Shown here: positions 17,739-26,384 of the stretch, piece by piece
Layout: each line of letters starts with the position of its first letter
Position numbering within the stretch: position 1 is the stretch's first letter
DNA from: Lactococcus paracarnosus
GTDB taxonomy: Bacteria; Bacillota; Bacilli; Lactobacillales; Streptococcaceae
Length of the DNA stretch: 64,000 nucleotides
Reading direction: 5' to 3'
Assembly: GCF_006770285.1 (NCBI RefSeq)
Contig: NZ_CP017195.1
Location: 682,001 to 746,000, forward strand
Translations under genes and position numbers: made by a program
Notes under the pieces: model-generated
Told to the model about the DNA's origin: nothing
Databases searched by the model: none
Seen by the model: the letters and a program-made list of their open reading frames with translations, nothing else

Positions 17739-18098
17739 TCATGCTACCTTTCTATAGACTGCTTATGGAGACTTCTAAAAACATAGCCTTATCAGGAGTT
17801 AATCAGGATAAAATCGATGTGTACTGCACTCTGCTAATCACAGAAATGGAATTAGCGGGCGTTTTAAGAGATACGTCTACTTATAGTTTAGCTGTTTTTT
17901 CTTATAAAGTAAATTAATAACCGATATTTTAATTTTTAGAATGTAACGTTGTCTAGTGTTTAACTAGACCTTTGTTAATCAGGTATGGTATATGCAAAAA
18001 AGAGAGCGCTATAGCATACTGTCACTATCTAGCCCTCATAACCACCAAATCAGCCATAAGACTGATTTTTTTCTCCTGCAAAATGGTAAAATAGAATC
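17739..18098. other. Gap between the LytTR operon and liaF
   Basis: Contains an open frame on the plus strand from 17765 to 17917 (about 50 codons, MQ-poor, including NQDKIDVYCTLLITEMELAG) that looks protein-like but has no Shine-Dalgarno and no family I recognise; it may be the end of a lost gene. A terminator (18047-18072) and an extended -10 element (18084-18092) come before liaF. Confidence 0.4.
18047..18072 (+). terminator. Terminator upstream of liaF
   Basis: Stem AAATCAG/CTGATTT with an eight-base loop followed by a T tract. It ends only 12 bases before the liaF -10 element, insulating the liaF transcript from the accessory stretch. Confidence 0.6.
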
Positions 18099-18101
18099 AT
18101 G
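18084..18101 (+). promoter_or_regulatory. Extended -10 element abutting the liaF start
   Basis: TGG-TAAAAT (18084-18092) is followed by six bases and then ATG. No -35 and no Shine-Dalgarno are present. The transcript is predicted to start at or next to the A of the ATG. Confidence 0.5.
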
Positions 18102-18773
18102 AATAAATTTAAGTTTTTTATGATTATAGAAGTGATTATATTGGTTTTGCTAGGCGTATCTTTGCTTAGGAATCCCTTGTTCTTAATTGTCGTAGGTGTT
18201 GGCCTATTACTAGGGTTTTTATCGACCCGTGTTGGGTCTTATAAGGCGCAAATGATACTCAAACAAATTGGGATTGCCTTTGGTGTGGTGGCCCTGATTA
18301 TTTTTGTTGCTAATGGCTATACTTGGATTGCCTTATTGTTCCCTGTCATTTTAGCAATTATCTTCTGGAAGTCATCTGGCATAAATTATACCTCTGTAAA
18401 AGGCCATAATCCATTTGAGTCTGATGATAATAACTTTGAGCGCAGGCGCATTTTTGATAATCAAGCCGATAACTCGGTTTCAAGACTATCGGGCAATGAT
18501 GTCATCGATCTCGCGACAACTACTTTTCAAGCTGATGGGAATGACTTAACGATCAGAAAAGCCTCTGGCAATACGAAAATCATCGTCCCAGATGATGTTG
18601 CCGTTGTCCTTGATGTGACAGCACTTTCTGGCGTTGTCAAGATTTTTGACGAGATCACACAGGTTAACGCTGAGCATGTCAGATATATGACGCCTGACTT
18701 CGGCGCATCTGAAAAACGGATTAGAATTATGATCCATGTTGGCAGAGGTAGTGTAGAAGTCATTAAAGGGTAG
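18099..18773 (+). CDS. liaF: LiaF-like membrane regulator of envelope stress response
   Basis: A 224-residue protein with about four N-terminal transmembrane segments (residues 5-95) and a C-terminal LiaF/DUF2154-type beta-rich domain (about 125-224; LTIRKASGNTKIIVPDDVAVVL split over the domain start, ending RIMIHVGRGSVEVIKG). LiaF proteins hold the LiaS kinase inactive until the cell envelope is damaged. It is the first gene of a liaF-liaS-liaR operon; in L. lactis the corresponding pair is CesSR. The start codon follows a -10 element directly, so translation may be leaderless; a second ATG at 18120 also lacks a ribosome site. Confidence 0.85.
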   Translation: MNKFKFFMIIEVIILVLLGVSLLRNPLFLIVVGVGLLLGFLSTRVGSYKAQMILKQIGIAFGVVALIIFVANGYTWIALLFPVILAIIFWKSSGINYTSVKGHNPFESDDNNFERRRIFDNQADNSVSRLSGNDVIDLATTTFQADGNDLTIRKASGNTKIIVPDDVAVVLDVTALSGVVKIFDEITQVNAEHVRYMTPDFGASEKRIRIMIHVGRGSVEVIKG

Positions 18774-18782
18774 GCGATTAAA

Positions 18783-19727
18783 ATGATCATAAAACGAAGT
18801 ATCGTCACCACGTTTACAAGCTGTTTTTTAATCAATCTTGGTGCCCTCATCGCACTCGTTAGTTTGCTAAATATTAATCTCTTTGATTTTAAGACGACAT
18901 GGGTGATACTGACGGTGTCCGCCATGCTAACCTTACTTTATATCCTCTTTTTTTGGATACAGTATGATGAACACAAAAAAGGCTTGACGCAAGATATTGA
19001 AAAGATTTTAAACAATGAAACGCCTGACTATGAGCAGCTACAAGCCTTAGCTAAACGGCAAGAAGAGATGTCATCAGAATTACAGACACTCTCAGTAGCT
19101 AAGAATGCTGAGCAAGAAGCAATCATAGAAGCAGAACGGATTAGAATATCCAGGGAGTTACATGATTCCGTCAGCCAAGAGCTATTTGCTGCAACCATGA
19201 TTTTATCTTCCGTCGTTGATAATCCCAGTCTCACGACCAAGCAAATTACCAGTCAAACCACGCTGACTCTAAAGATACTGCATGAGGCACAGGACGAAAT
19301 GCGAGCACTTTTACTCCACTTAAGACCATCAGAATTAGCTGACAAGTCCTTAACTGAGGGACTAAATATGTTAGTTGATGAACTGCAAGCCAAAATATCA
19401 GCCAAGATATCAGCCAGTGTTGCAGAAATAAAGGCAGATAAAAATATTGAAAACAATATTTTTAGAATGACGCAAGAACTGTTATCTAATACGCTGAGAC
19501 ATGCCAAGGCGCAACATATTGACATTTCCTTTAGTCAAACAGTGGGGACATTAGTTTTAATCGTCAAAGATGATGGTGTTGGATTTGATACAACGATAGA
19601 AAAAACAGCAAGCCAAGGCTTGAAAAATATCAAAGAGCGGACGCTCTCACTAGGTGGGACAGTCGAGTGGCAATCAGCACCAGGATCTGGTACGACAGTT
19701 AAAATCATGATTCCAAAGATTAAGTGA
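18783..19727 (+). CDS. liaS: LiaS/CesS-type sensor histidine kinase
   Basis: A 314-residue NarL-group kinase. Two transmembrane helices (about 8-30 and 40-60) flank a very short extracytoplasmic loop, the intramembrane-sensing layout. A coiled stretch leads to HisKA_3 with phosphoacceptor His127 in SRELHDSVSQELF. The ATPase domain has QELLSNTLRHAKA and DDGVGFD, ending GSGTTVKIMIPK. It senses inhibitors of the lipid II cycle together with LiaF. It starts nine bases after liaF. The following regulator gene begins 83 bases later, a longer gap than usual. Confidence 0.92.
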   Translation: MIIKRSIVTTFTSCFLINLGALIALVSLLNINLFDFKTTWVILTVSAMLTLLYILFFWIQYDEHKKGLTQDIEKILNNETPDYEQLQALAKRQEEMSSELQTLSVAKNAEQEAIIEAERIRISRELHDSVSQELFAATMILSSVVDNPSLTTKQITSQTTLTLKILHEAQDEMRALLLHLRPSELADKSLTEGLNMLVDELQAKISAKISASVAEIKADKNIENNIFRMTQELLSNTLRHAKAQHIDISFSQTVGTLVLIVKDDGVGFDTTIEKTASQGLKNIKERTLSLGGTVEWQSAPGSGTTVKIMIPKIK

Positions 19728-19742
19728 GACTGGCTAGTTGCT

Positions 19743-19756
19743 TACTAAGCTTAGTA
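19743..19756. other. Perfect 14-bp palindrome between liaS and liaR
   Basis: TACTAAGCTTAGTA is fully self-complementary and lies in the 83-bp gap inside the operon. It could be an operator, an RNA processing hairpin or chance. Confidence 0.3.
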
Positions 19757-19810
19757 GTTGAGACTGACGTTGACTGATGGCGGGGTTATGATTTAAAGTA
19801 AGGGATAAAC

Positions 19811-20440
19811 ATGAAAAAAATTTCACTGATGTTAGTAGATGACCATGAGATGGTTCGCTTGGGCTTATCTAGCTACCTCAATATGCAAGAAGATTTAGAA
19901 GTAGTTGCCGAAGCTGTCGATGGACTAGACGGCGTTAGAAAAGCAAAACAGTACAAGCCAGATGTGATTCTGATGGATCTTGTCATGGATAAGATGGACG
20001 GCATCGCGTCATCAAAAACCATCTTACAAGATAATCCAGAGATGAAGATTCTGATATTAACGAGTTTTCTAGATGATGAAAAAATATTTCCTGCGCTTGA
20101 AGCGGGAGTTAAAGGCTATATTTTGAAAACCTCTCAGGCGCATGAGATTGCAGAATCAGTGCGTAAGATTGCCATGGGTCAAGACGTTATTTCGGAAAGT
20201 GTTCGGGTCAAAATCTATGAGAAGCAACATGCCAAACCAACCTTACACGATAGTCTAACTGCAAGAGAAGTAGAAGTACTAAAAGAAATTGCAAAAGGCT
20301 TATCCAACCAAGAAATAGGAGATACCTTATTTATTTCTCTGAAAACGGTCAAGACACATGTCTCTAATATCTTAGCTAAATTACAAGTAGAGGATAGAAC
20401 GCAGGCAGCAATTTATGCGATCAAGCACAAAATTGCCTGA
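19811..20440 (+). CDS. liaR: LiaR/CesR-type response regulator
   Basis: A 209-residue NarL/FixJ-type regulator: receiver domain with Asp9-Asp11 and phosphoacceptor Asp56 in VILMDLVMD, and a LuxR-type helix-turn-helix (about 145-205; LTAREVEVLKEIAKGLSNQE, then ISLKTVKTHVSNIL). It is the output of the LiaS kinase and in relatives activates envelope-protection genes. AGGGAT precedes the start. I did not find a convincing CesR-type box elsewhere in the window. Confidence 0.94.
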   Translation: MKKISLMLVDDHEMVRLGLSSYLNMQEDLEVVAEAVDGLDGVRKAKQYKPDVILMDLVMDKMDGIASSKTILQDNPEMKILILTSFLDDEKIFPALEAGVKGYILKTSQAHEIAESVRKIAMGQDVISESVRVKIYEKQHAKPTLHDSLTAREVEVLKEIAKGLSNQEIGDTLFISLKTVKTHVSNILAKLQVEDRTQAAIYAIKHKIA

Positions 20441-20443
20441 ACA

Positions 20444-20461
20444 TGGTATACTATAATTATG
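20444..20461 (+). promoter_or_regulatory. Extended -10 element abutting the HAD phosphatase start
   Basis: TGG-TATACT (20444-20452) followed by six bases and ATG; an overlapping TATAAT (20452-20457) is even closer. It begins four bases after the liaR stop. No Shine-Dalgarno is present. Confidence 0.5.
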
Positions 20462-21259
20462 GAAAATTTACTAAGTAGCGCTCAAGATATCAAAATTATT
20501 TTCTTTGATATTGACGACACCTTACGCGTTAAAGATACGGGATACATGCCTGAATCTGTTCATCGCGTCTTTGAGGCCCTTCGCCAAAAGGGGATTTTGA
20601 CCGGCATCGCAACAGGTAGAAATTATTATGGGGTCATACCAGAAATAAAGGCACTTAAACCTGATTTTTTTGTCACAGCTAATGGGGCCTATGTGATAGA
20701 CAAGGACCACGAAGTCATCTATAATAATCCGCTACCTAAGCAGACGGTTGAAAGCCTGTTAGCTTGGCTCAGCTCTGTTGACAGTGATTATATTTTTTAT
20801 GGCTCGGATAATGTGGTTGCATCAAAATGGTCCGAGGTGATTCAGGCTGCAATGGCGCCAGTTTATGGTAAACTAGATGTTATACCTGATTATCATCAAA
20901 CGCATGACATCTATCAGATGTTATCTATATCAGACCATGATGACACACTTGTGCTACCAGATGATTTAGCAGACAAGGTACGGATGGTCCGCTGGCATCC
21001 CAATTCATGTGATATTGTTGCCCTAAATGGCAGCAAGGCTGATGGTGTCAGTCGTGTCTTAGCATCACTTGGTTTAAGCCCTGAACAGGTTATGAACTTT
21101 GGTGATGAATTAAATGATCTTGAGCTTTTCAAATTTGGTGGCATTTCTGTTGCCATGAAAGTATCCCATCCCGACATATTAGCAGTAGCTGATTATGTGA
21201 CAGATACGGTCGAGAATGATGGTATCGAGAAGGCACTGAAAACCTTAGCGATTTTATAA
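20459..21259 (+). CDS. Cof-type HAD-superfamily hydrolase
   Basis: A 266-residue soluble phosphatase of the HAD class IIB (Cof/YidA-like) group that typically dephosphorylates sugar phosphates or cofactors. Motif I is FFDIDDTLR (residues about 15-23), motif II ATGR, motif III around the lysine in GSKADGV, and motif IV FGDELNDLELF. The cap domain occupies the middle. It lies 18 bases after liaR but has its own -10 element and no ribosome site, so it is probably read from a leaderless transcript. The substrate is not predictable. Confidence 0.88.
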   Translation: MENLLSSAQDIKIIFFDIDDTLRVKDTGYMPESVHRVFEALRQKGILTGIATGRNYYGVIPEIKALKPDFFVTANGAYVIDKDHEVIYNNPLPKQTVESLLAWLSSVDSDYIFYGSDNVVASKWSEVIQAAMAPVYGKLDVIPDYHQTHDIYQMLSISDHDDTLVLPDDLADKVRMVRWHPNSCDIVALNGSKADGVSRVLASLGLSPEQVMNFGDELNDLELFKFGGISVAMKVSHPDILAVADYVTDTVENDGIEKALKTLAIL

Positions 21260-21332
21260 TCGTCAGTTTTATTAGTGGTATAACGCATATAGCAATCACA
21301 ATTTGTATCAATAGAAAAAGGAAAAAATAAAA

Positions 21333-21941
21333 ATGACACTTACATACCCACAAACAGATTTAGCAAACTACAATGGTACTGTTGCAACAATTCATACAAA
21401 TCTTGGTGATTTGACAGTTAAACTATTTGATGATGTTGCACCGAAAACAGTCAAAAACTTTATAGAATTAGCTGAAACTGGCTACTACGACGGTGTTATT
21501 TTCCACCGTATTATCCGTGACTTTATGATTCAAGGTGGTGACCCAACTGGTACAGGTATGGGTGGTGCATCTATCTATGGTGAAAAATTTGAAGATGAGT
21601 TCTCTGATAAAGCATTCAACATCAGAGGTGCGTTATCGATGGCAAATGCTGGTCCTAATACAAATGGTAGCCAATTTTTCATCGTTGAAAATCAAAACTT
21701 ACCTTATGATAAATCTGCGCTTGTAAAAGGTGGTTGGCCAGAAGAAATCGCTGAGCTTTATCTAGAAGGTGGCACACCGCATTTAGATGGTCGCCATACC
21801 GTTTTTGGTCAATTATTAGATGCGGCAAGCTTTGAGACTTTGGATCGCATTGCAAAAGCACCAACAGGCGCGCAAGATAAACCAAAAGATGCAATTGAAA
21901 TGATTAGTATCGAGTTAGAGAAAAAGTCAGATGAAGCATGA
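21333..21941 (+). CDS. Peptidyl-prolyl cis-trans isomerase, cyclophilin type
   Basis: A 202-residue cytosolic cyclophilin that speeds proline isomerisation during protein folding. Key residues are in [22 protein letters not shown] (split here by position about 52-73; Arg, Phe, Met, Gln), NTNGSQFFI and DGRHTVFGQ. Compared with minimal cyclophilins it has an insertion (about 125-150, [17 protein letters not shown]) common in the streptococcal proteins. No signal peptide is present. AAAAGG precedes the start. The next gene overlaps its 3' end by 11 bases, so the two are translated together. Confidence 0.94.
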   Translation: MTLTYPQTDLANYNGTVATIHTNLGDLTVKLFDDVAPKTVKNFIELAETGYYDGVIFHRIIRDFMIQGGDPTGTGMGGASIYGEKFEDEFSDKAFNIRGALSMANAGPNTNGSQFFIVENQNLPYDKSALVKGGWPEEIAELYLEGGTPHLDGRHTVFGQLLDAASFETLDRIAKAPTGAQDKPKDAIEMISIELEKKSDEA

Positions 21942-22323
21942 TAAATTAATTAAAATCGGTGACATCATGGAAGTCGAGATTACTGGCTTGCAAAAATATG
22001 GTGCATTTGTCAAGTTTGGTAAGTATCGTGGCTTGATTCATATTTCTGAAATCAAATCAAGTTATGTTGCGGATATTCATGACCTCGTTGCGGTCGGACA
22101 AAGATGTCAGGCTCAGGTCATTGATATTGACGAATATAATAGCAAAATTTCTCTGAGCTTTAGAACATTAGAAGCACATCCACAGACGCATCATATGCAA
22201 CGAAAATTTCACTTCAATAATCCAACCAATAAGATTGGCTTTAAGCCTTTTAATGAGCACTTAGTTAGCTGGACAAAAGAACAGGTCAGCTATTTAAAAA
22301 CAGTTAAAGGTATTGCTGGATAG
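21931..22323 (+). CDS. cvfD: S1 RNA-binding domain protein (CvfD/YugI family)
   Basis: A 130-residue protein with one S1 domain (residues 8-75: [48 protein letters not shown]) and a basic tail. The CvfD/YugI/general-stress-13 group binds RNA and ribosomes and adjusts gene expression after transcription in Gram-positive cocci. It overlaps the cyclophilin gene by 11 bases with AGAGAAAAAG as a likely ribosome site inside it; this coupling is often seen in Streptococcaceae. The family is sure and the symbol fairly so. Confidence 0.85.
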   Translation: MKHDKLIKIGDIMEVEITGLQKYGAFVKFGKYRGLIHISEIKSSYVADIHDLVAVGQRCQAQVIDIDEYNSKISLSFRTLEAHPQTHHMQRKFHFNNPTNKIGFKPFNEHLVSWTKEQVSYLKTVKGIAG

Positions 22324-22441
22324 TTGGGCTTATTTTCGTGTGCTTTGCGAGCATATGAGCGTATGAGTGGGTTAGCCGATTAGATAAAGACTAGGGGCGC
22401 ATCGTGGGTCAAGTGATGTCATAAAATAGGAAAATAATCAG

Positions 22442-23050
22442 ATGAATGACAAGGTTTTAAAAATCATCCAGAAAATATTTAATATCATATCTATTCTTGG
22501 GATGATTGCCTGTGTGATTGGTGGTTATTTTCTTTATCGAATTGGTATTTTGCAAGATCCAAAAGCACTTTCAGAACTCGTCATGGCACATTATTTACTT
22601 GGTCCGTTTATCTTTATCGGTTTACAGATCATTCAGGTTGTCATTCCGATCATTCCTGGTGGGATTACAACAGCAGCTGGTGTAATGATCTTCGGTCCTT
22701 ATAAGGGCTTCCTCTATAATTATATTGGGATTGTCATCGGCTCCATCATTCTCTTCCATCTTGGGCGTGTCTATGGCGCTGCGCTTGCCAAAACTTTTAT
22801 TAAAGAAAAAAGTTATGAAAAATATATGTCCTGGGTACATAAAGGTCAAAAAACCTATGATTGGATTTTTGTCATCGCAATTTTGTTACCGATTGCACCT
22901 GATGATGCCTTAGTACTGGTATCTAGCCAGACAAAAATGACTTGGCGGTTCTTTTTATTCACGATTTTGTTTGGTAAACCATGGTCTATTTTCTTCTATT
23001 CTTATCTCCTAATTCATGGTGGTAGTTTCTTATCTAACTTATTAAATTAA
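22442..23050 (+). CDS. TVP38/TMEM64 (VTT/DedA-like) membrane protein
   Basis: A 202-residue integral membrane protein with five or six helices and the VTT-domain core: GPFIFIGLQIIQVVIPIIPGG, GVMIFGPYKGFLYNYIG, then FVIAILLPIAPDDALVLVSS. VTT/DedA proteins are implicated in lipid scrambling and undecaprenyl-phosphate recycling at the membrane; the role of this member is not known. ATAGGAAA precedes the start. It is monocistronic and ends in a shared bidirectional terminator. Confidence 0.88.
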   Translation: MNDKVLKIIQKIFNIISILGMIACVIGGYFLYRIGILQDPKALSELVMAHYLLGPFIFIGLQIIQVVIPIIPGGITTAAGVMIFGPYKGFLYNYIGIVIGSIILFHLGRVYGAALAKTFIKEKSYEKYMSWVHKGQKTYDWIFVIAILLPIAPDDALVLVSSQTKMTWRFFLFTILFGKPWSIFFYSYLLIHGGSFLSNLLN

Positions 23051-23092
23051 AAAAGACATCCGTGCTAATCGTTAGCATAACTGTCTTTTTTT
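23049..23092. terminator. Bidirectional terminator between the VTT and YfhO genes
   Basis: Outer arms AAAAAGACA and TGTCTTTTT and inner arms TGCTAA and TTAGCA form a long stem. It overlaps the stop region of both convergent genes. Confidence 0.8.
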
Positions 23093-25650
23093 GTTTGTCT
23101 AGTTAACCATAAATCATAGCCGATGAAGATGCCAATAGCCGATAAGAAACAGATAATCCCAATTTTAAGGCCTTGTGGTACAAACCGTAATTGAACAGTA
23201 TGTGACCCTTCTGATATTGGAACCGTCATGAAGCCTTTTTGTGCTTGTTTAACAGGGACGACTTTACCATCAACTTTGGCTGACCAGCCTTTATCGTAAG
23301 GAATAGTGAAGAATAGGTCGCCCTTACTTTTTGCGGATACAGTAGCTGATAGCCCATTTTTGATGGGATTTACGTTCACTTTATTTTCTTTTAGCTGATG
23401 AATGACTGACGTAAAGGCCTGTGTATTCAAGGACCAAAATTCAGTCGTATCGAAGTTAACATATTTATTTTCAGGGAAAGTAAGGATAATATCGACTTTT
23501 GTGGGCTGTTCAAAATAACCTAGATTAAGCAGGGAGCCAGTGTCATCTGTATGAATATAACTTATTTTGCCATTGACACTTGCTTTGACATATTCAGCAT
23601 TCGTATTTTGATAGGATGCACTTGCAAACTTAAGATAGTTTTGTCCACCAGCAGGAGTTGTCACACTGTAGTGGACTGATAGGTCATCAGTTCCGTTCTT
23701 TGTTAAGGTGACTCGACCATCACTTCCTGTAATCTTGGCAGTTGTGGTTTCATTATCGACATAAAACTGTGAAAAGAAGGTTGATTTGTCACCAGATAAG
23801 GCATTAACAAACTTAGTTTGGTTAGCTATGATCTGGTTCTTTGATAATTTTACGTCTGAGTACCCATTTTTGACCAAGATAGCTGGTGGCAAGGCATAGG
23901 CATTTTCTGTCAAATTTTGGACGCCAGTTTTAAGGTGCTGGAAACCAAATTTATCGGGTTCACTTGCATTCAGGTTGTATCGGATATTAAAGATGGCATC
24001 CATTAAAATTGTGTTGAGGGGGTAGCGTAAGTTAAGATTAGTCCCTGTGGATTTAAAGCCAAGCAAATCAAGTGTAGATGATGACTTACGATTTCTGACT
24101 GATGAAAATTGGCTGAGCGACTTAAAGTTGTACTTCATCCCGTCATTTGCTGTGTCTGGGGCAGTTTGATCCATGCGATAAAAGTCTTTATCTGCTGCAA
24201 TCGCTTTTGCTGCAGGCTGAATCTTTTTAGTGTTGGTATCATAGTTCTGACGAGCAGCATAGTGCCACTCTTCAGAAATACCATTCAATTGATAATAGGA
24301 ATTGATGCCAAGTTCAGCAATCATAAAGATAGCAATAAAAATATGAAATTGTCGGGGGAGCAACCATTTTTTTTGCTGGCTGATGAGTAAAACTAAATAA
24401 GCTACTGCAAATAATGCTGTTAAGGCGATATTGATAAATTTAACATAGGCATAATGCTGACTGATGATAGTAGCTGAAAAGCCGAGACCTAATAACATAA
24501 AGGTTAGGAAAATATAACGCACTCGAATAGCTGATAGTCGTGTGAGTGTTTCAGCTGCTAGGATGACAATTAAGAGGCTGAAAACAAAACTATAGCGATG
24601 TAGGAACATGTTAGGTGTATGCATACCCTGCCAGAAAAGATCAAGAGCGCGTAGATAAAATGAAGCCGTAATAAAGGCGATGAGGGCCAGATAGGCAAGC
24701 TTAGTTCGTAAGCGAATTGAGTGGATAGTAAAGAAGAGGCAGGCAAGGATTAGGGGTAACAAACCGATATAAATCGTTGGAACAGCACCGTACTGTGTGG
24801 TGTCATAACTGGCAACAAAATTTTTAGCAAATAGATCAAAGTACCAAGATTTTTCTGTGAAAAGTGATGTGATTTTGGTAAATGACTCACCGTTTGATTT
24901 TAAGTCTAGATACATGGGTAAAATCATGATTAAACTAGCCATACCTGATAGGCTTGACGTCAGACAAAAATCTAACAGCTTACGCCTTGACCAGCCGTCA
25001 AAGGTTAGTCTGGCAAAAAAGTAGCCGATTAAGAACAAGGCCATCATGAAGCCGAAATAGTAATTCTGAATAAATAAGATCGTTAGTGTAATGAAATAAA
25101 GCTTACGACTACCTTTGTCCATCAGTTCATGTAAGCCACAGATGATGAGTGGTAGCCAGATAAATACATCAAGCCACATGATAATTTCAGATTGGCTGAC
25201 GATAAAACTCATCAGTGCATAAGCTGTAGCTAGACAAACAAGCAACCAGTTCGACAAGGTCTGGTACATGCGCTTAAAGGCAATAAAGGCAGACATGCCA
25301 ATAAAACCAAACTTCAATAAGGTCATGAGATATAGACCATCCGGCATATTACTTGCATTAAAGAAGTAGGTTAGGGGCATCAGAAAACTCCCCAAATAAT
25401 AGGAGGAAAAGCTTAGGAAGTTAAGGCCAAGTCCGCTGGTAAAGGTATAGAGAAATCCTGACCCAGTATGTAGTATACTTGAAAATAAACTATGAAAACT
25501 GACATATTGATGATAAGCATCGCCAGCTAAAACGGTCTTGTTACTGCCCCAATAGATGCCTAGGATAGCAAAACTAATCCCCATGATAGCTAGTGGTAAG
25601 AAGAAACTTGAGATAAGGGCTATTTTATTTTTTTTGATAAACGATCGCAT
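23065..25650 (-). CDS. YfhO-family membrane glycosyltransferase-like protein
   Basis: About 861 residues with some 13 membrane helices in the N-terminal half, a large extracytoplasmic domain (about 440-830) and one last helix before the positively charged C-terminus. The layout and the GWSAKVDGKVVPVKQAQKGF block identify the YfhO family, GT-C-like proteins linked to glycosylation of lipoteichoic acid or other envelope polymers. Two ATGs compete: 25656 touches a TACAAT element, whereas 25650 leaves six bases after TGG-TACAAT, as in other leaderless genes here; I chose 25650. No Shine-Dalgarno is present. Confidence 0.88.
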   Translation of the reverse strand: MRSFIKKNKIALISSFFLPLAIMGISFAILGIYWGSNKTVLAGDAYHQYVSFHSLFSSILHTGSGFLYTFTSGLGLNFLSFSSYYLGSFLMPLTYFFNASNMPDGLYLMTLLKFGFIGMSAFIAFKRMYQTLSNWLLVCLATAYALMSFIVSQSEIIMWLDVFIWLPLIICGLHELMDKGSRKLYFITLTILFIQNYYFGFMMALFLIGYFFARLTFDGWSRRKLLDFCLTSSLSGMASLIMILPMYLDLKSNGESFTKITSLFTEKSWYFDLFAKNFVASYDTTQYGAVPTIYIGLLPLILACLFFTIHSIRLRTKLAYLALIAFITASFYLRALDLFWQGMHTPNMFLHRYSFVFSLLIVILAAETLTRLSAIRVRYIFLTFMLLGLGFSATIISQHYAYVKFINIALTALFAVAYLVLLISQQKKWLLPRQFHIFIAIFMIAELGINSYYQLNGISEEWHYAARQNYDTNTKKIQPAAKAIAADKDFYRMDQTAPDTANDGMKYNFKSLSQFSSVRNRKSSSTLDLLGFKSTGTNLNLRYPLNTILMDAIFNIRYNLNASEPDKFGFQHLKTGVQNLTENAYALPPAILVKNGYSDVKLSKNQIIANQTKFVNALSGDKSTFFSQFYVDNETTTAKITGSDGRVTLTKNGTDDLSVHYSVTTPAGGQNYLKFASASYQNTNAEYVKASVNGKISYIHTDDTGSLLNLGYFEQPTKVDIILTFPENKYVNFDTTEFWSLNTQAFTSVIHQLKENKVNVNPIKNGLSATVSAKSKGDLFFTIPYDKGWSAKVDGKVVPVKQAQKGFMTVPISEGSHTVQLRFVPQGLKIGIICFLSAIGIFIGYDLWLTRQTKKDSYAND

Positions 25651-25665
25651 AAGCATATTGTACCA
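25648..25665 (-). promoter_or_regulatory. Extended -10 element abutting the YfhO start
   Basis: Minus strand: TGG-TACAAT (25665-25657), six bases, then ATG at 25650. No -35 or ribosome site is evident. Confidence 0.5.
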
Positions 25666-25822
25666 TCTTTTTTAAAAGCGATGCCACCCTATCAAACGGA
25701 CTTATTTATTTTTGGGGCTTCATGTGCCATTAAATTTAGTAACTAAGATAGTAGCTTAAGCTGATGATTACTGGTGATTTGCATACCTAAGTTGTTATGT
25801 CTAAGACTTAGGATATGGAATC

Positions 25823-25862
25823 TTGTTATTCTTTATAATTTTTGATAGAATTAAACCATATG
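25823..25862 (+). promoter_or_regulatory. Promoter abutting the DUF4190-type gene start
   Basis: TTGTTA (25823-25828) and TAGAAT (25846-25851) with a 17-base spacer and TG one base before the -10. Only eight bases separate the -10 from the ATG at 25860, so the leader is at most two or so bases long. Confidence 0.6.
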
Positions 25863-26102
25863 AGAAAAAATAAATCAAGTCAAAATCAACCGACGAGTAA
25901 GGCCGCAATTATAGGTCTTATTTTGGCAATAATTCCGATTACAGCCCTACCAGGACTGATTTTTAGCTTGACTGCTTTTGAACATATCGCTGCCTATGAC
26001 TTGAAAGGCCAGAGATTAGCTAAACTTGGTACAGTCATTTCGATTGTTTGGATGCTTATTTTTATCATCGTGGGCTTCTTCCTATTTAGGTATTTTGGCT
26101 AG
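25860..26102 (+). CDS. Small DUF4190-type membrane protein
   Basis: An 80-residue protein with a basic N-terminus (RKNKSSQNQ) and two transmembrane helices (about 17-42 and 58-78) joined by a short loop with AYDLKGQRLAKLGTVI. This two-helix plan with Gly-rich first helix matches DUF4190-like proteins, which have no known function. A TTG at 25842 lies in frame but inside the promoter, so I chose the ATG at 25860. The transcript seems leaderless. A terminator follows 85 bases downstream. Confidence 0.7.
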   Translation: MRKNKSSQNQPTSKAAIIGLILAIIPITALPGLIFSLTAFEHIAAYDLKGQRLAKLGTVISIVWMLIFIIVGFFLFRYFG

Positions 26103-26185
26103 TTGCTAACTTACTGGGATAAAGTGTACTGAATTAATCACATAGAATAGACTTACGGCAATAGTATTAATGATATGAATGAGAG

Positions 26186-26211
26186 GGCTAATTTGCAATT
26201 AGTCTTTTTTT
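26186..26211 (+). terminator. Terminator after the DUF4190-type gene
   Basis: Stem GGCTAATT/AATTAGTC (one G-T pair), loop TGC, then seven Ts. Confidence 0.75.
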
Positions 26212-26227
26212 ATTTCTCTTACAAATA

Positions 26228-26243
26228 ATTGGCATAGACCAAT
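26228..26243. promoter_or_regulatory. NagR-type (GntR) operator before the MupG-type gene
   Basis: ATTGGCATAGACCAAT has arms ATTGG and CCAAT six bases apart and overlaps the -35 element. It matches the site before nagB (62816-62831, ATTGG-TCTATA-CCAAT) and the ATTGGT/ACCAAT-type sites bound by NagR/DasR regulators. Full repression by occlusion of the -35 is expected. Confidence 0.6.
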
Positions 26244-26257
26244 TATTTTGTTATAAT
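26229..26257 (+). promoter_or_regulatory. Promoter of the MupG-type gene
   Basis: TTGGCA (26229-26234) and TATAAT (26252-26257), spacer 17. The leader to the ATG at 26385 is about 120 nt long. Confidence 0.65.
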
Positions 26258-26384
26258 GATACTAAAGCGGTTACAATCATGCTGTTTAACAGTGTAAGGT
26301 CATATATAGACTAATGGCTTGATTCGTTTTATAAGAGATGAGACTAAAGTAAAGTGGCGTCCGTCGCCTGACAGGAGCAGAAAC

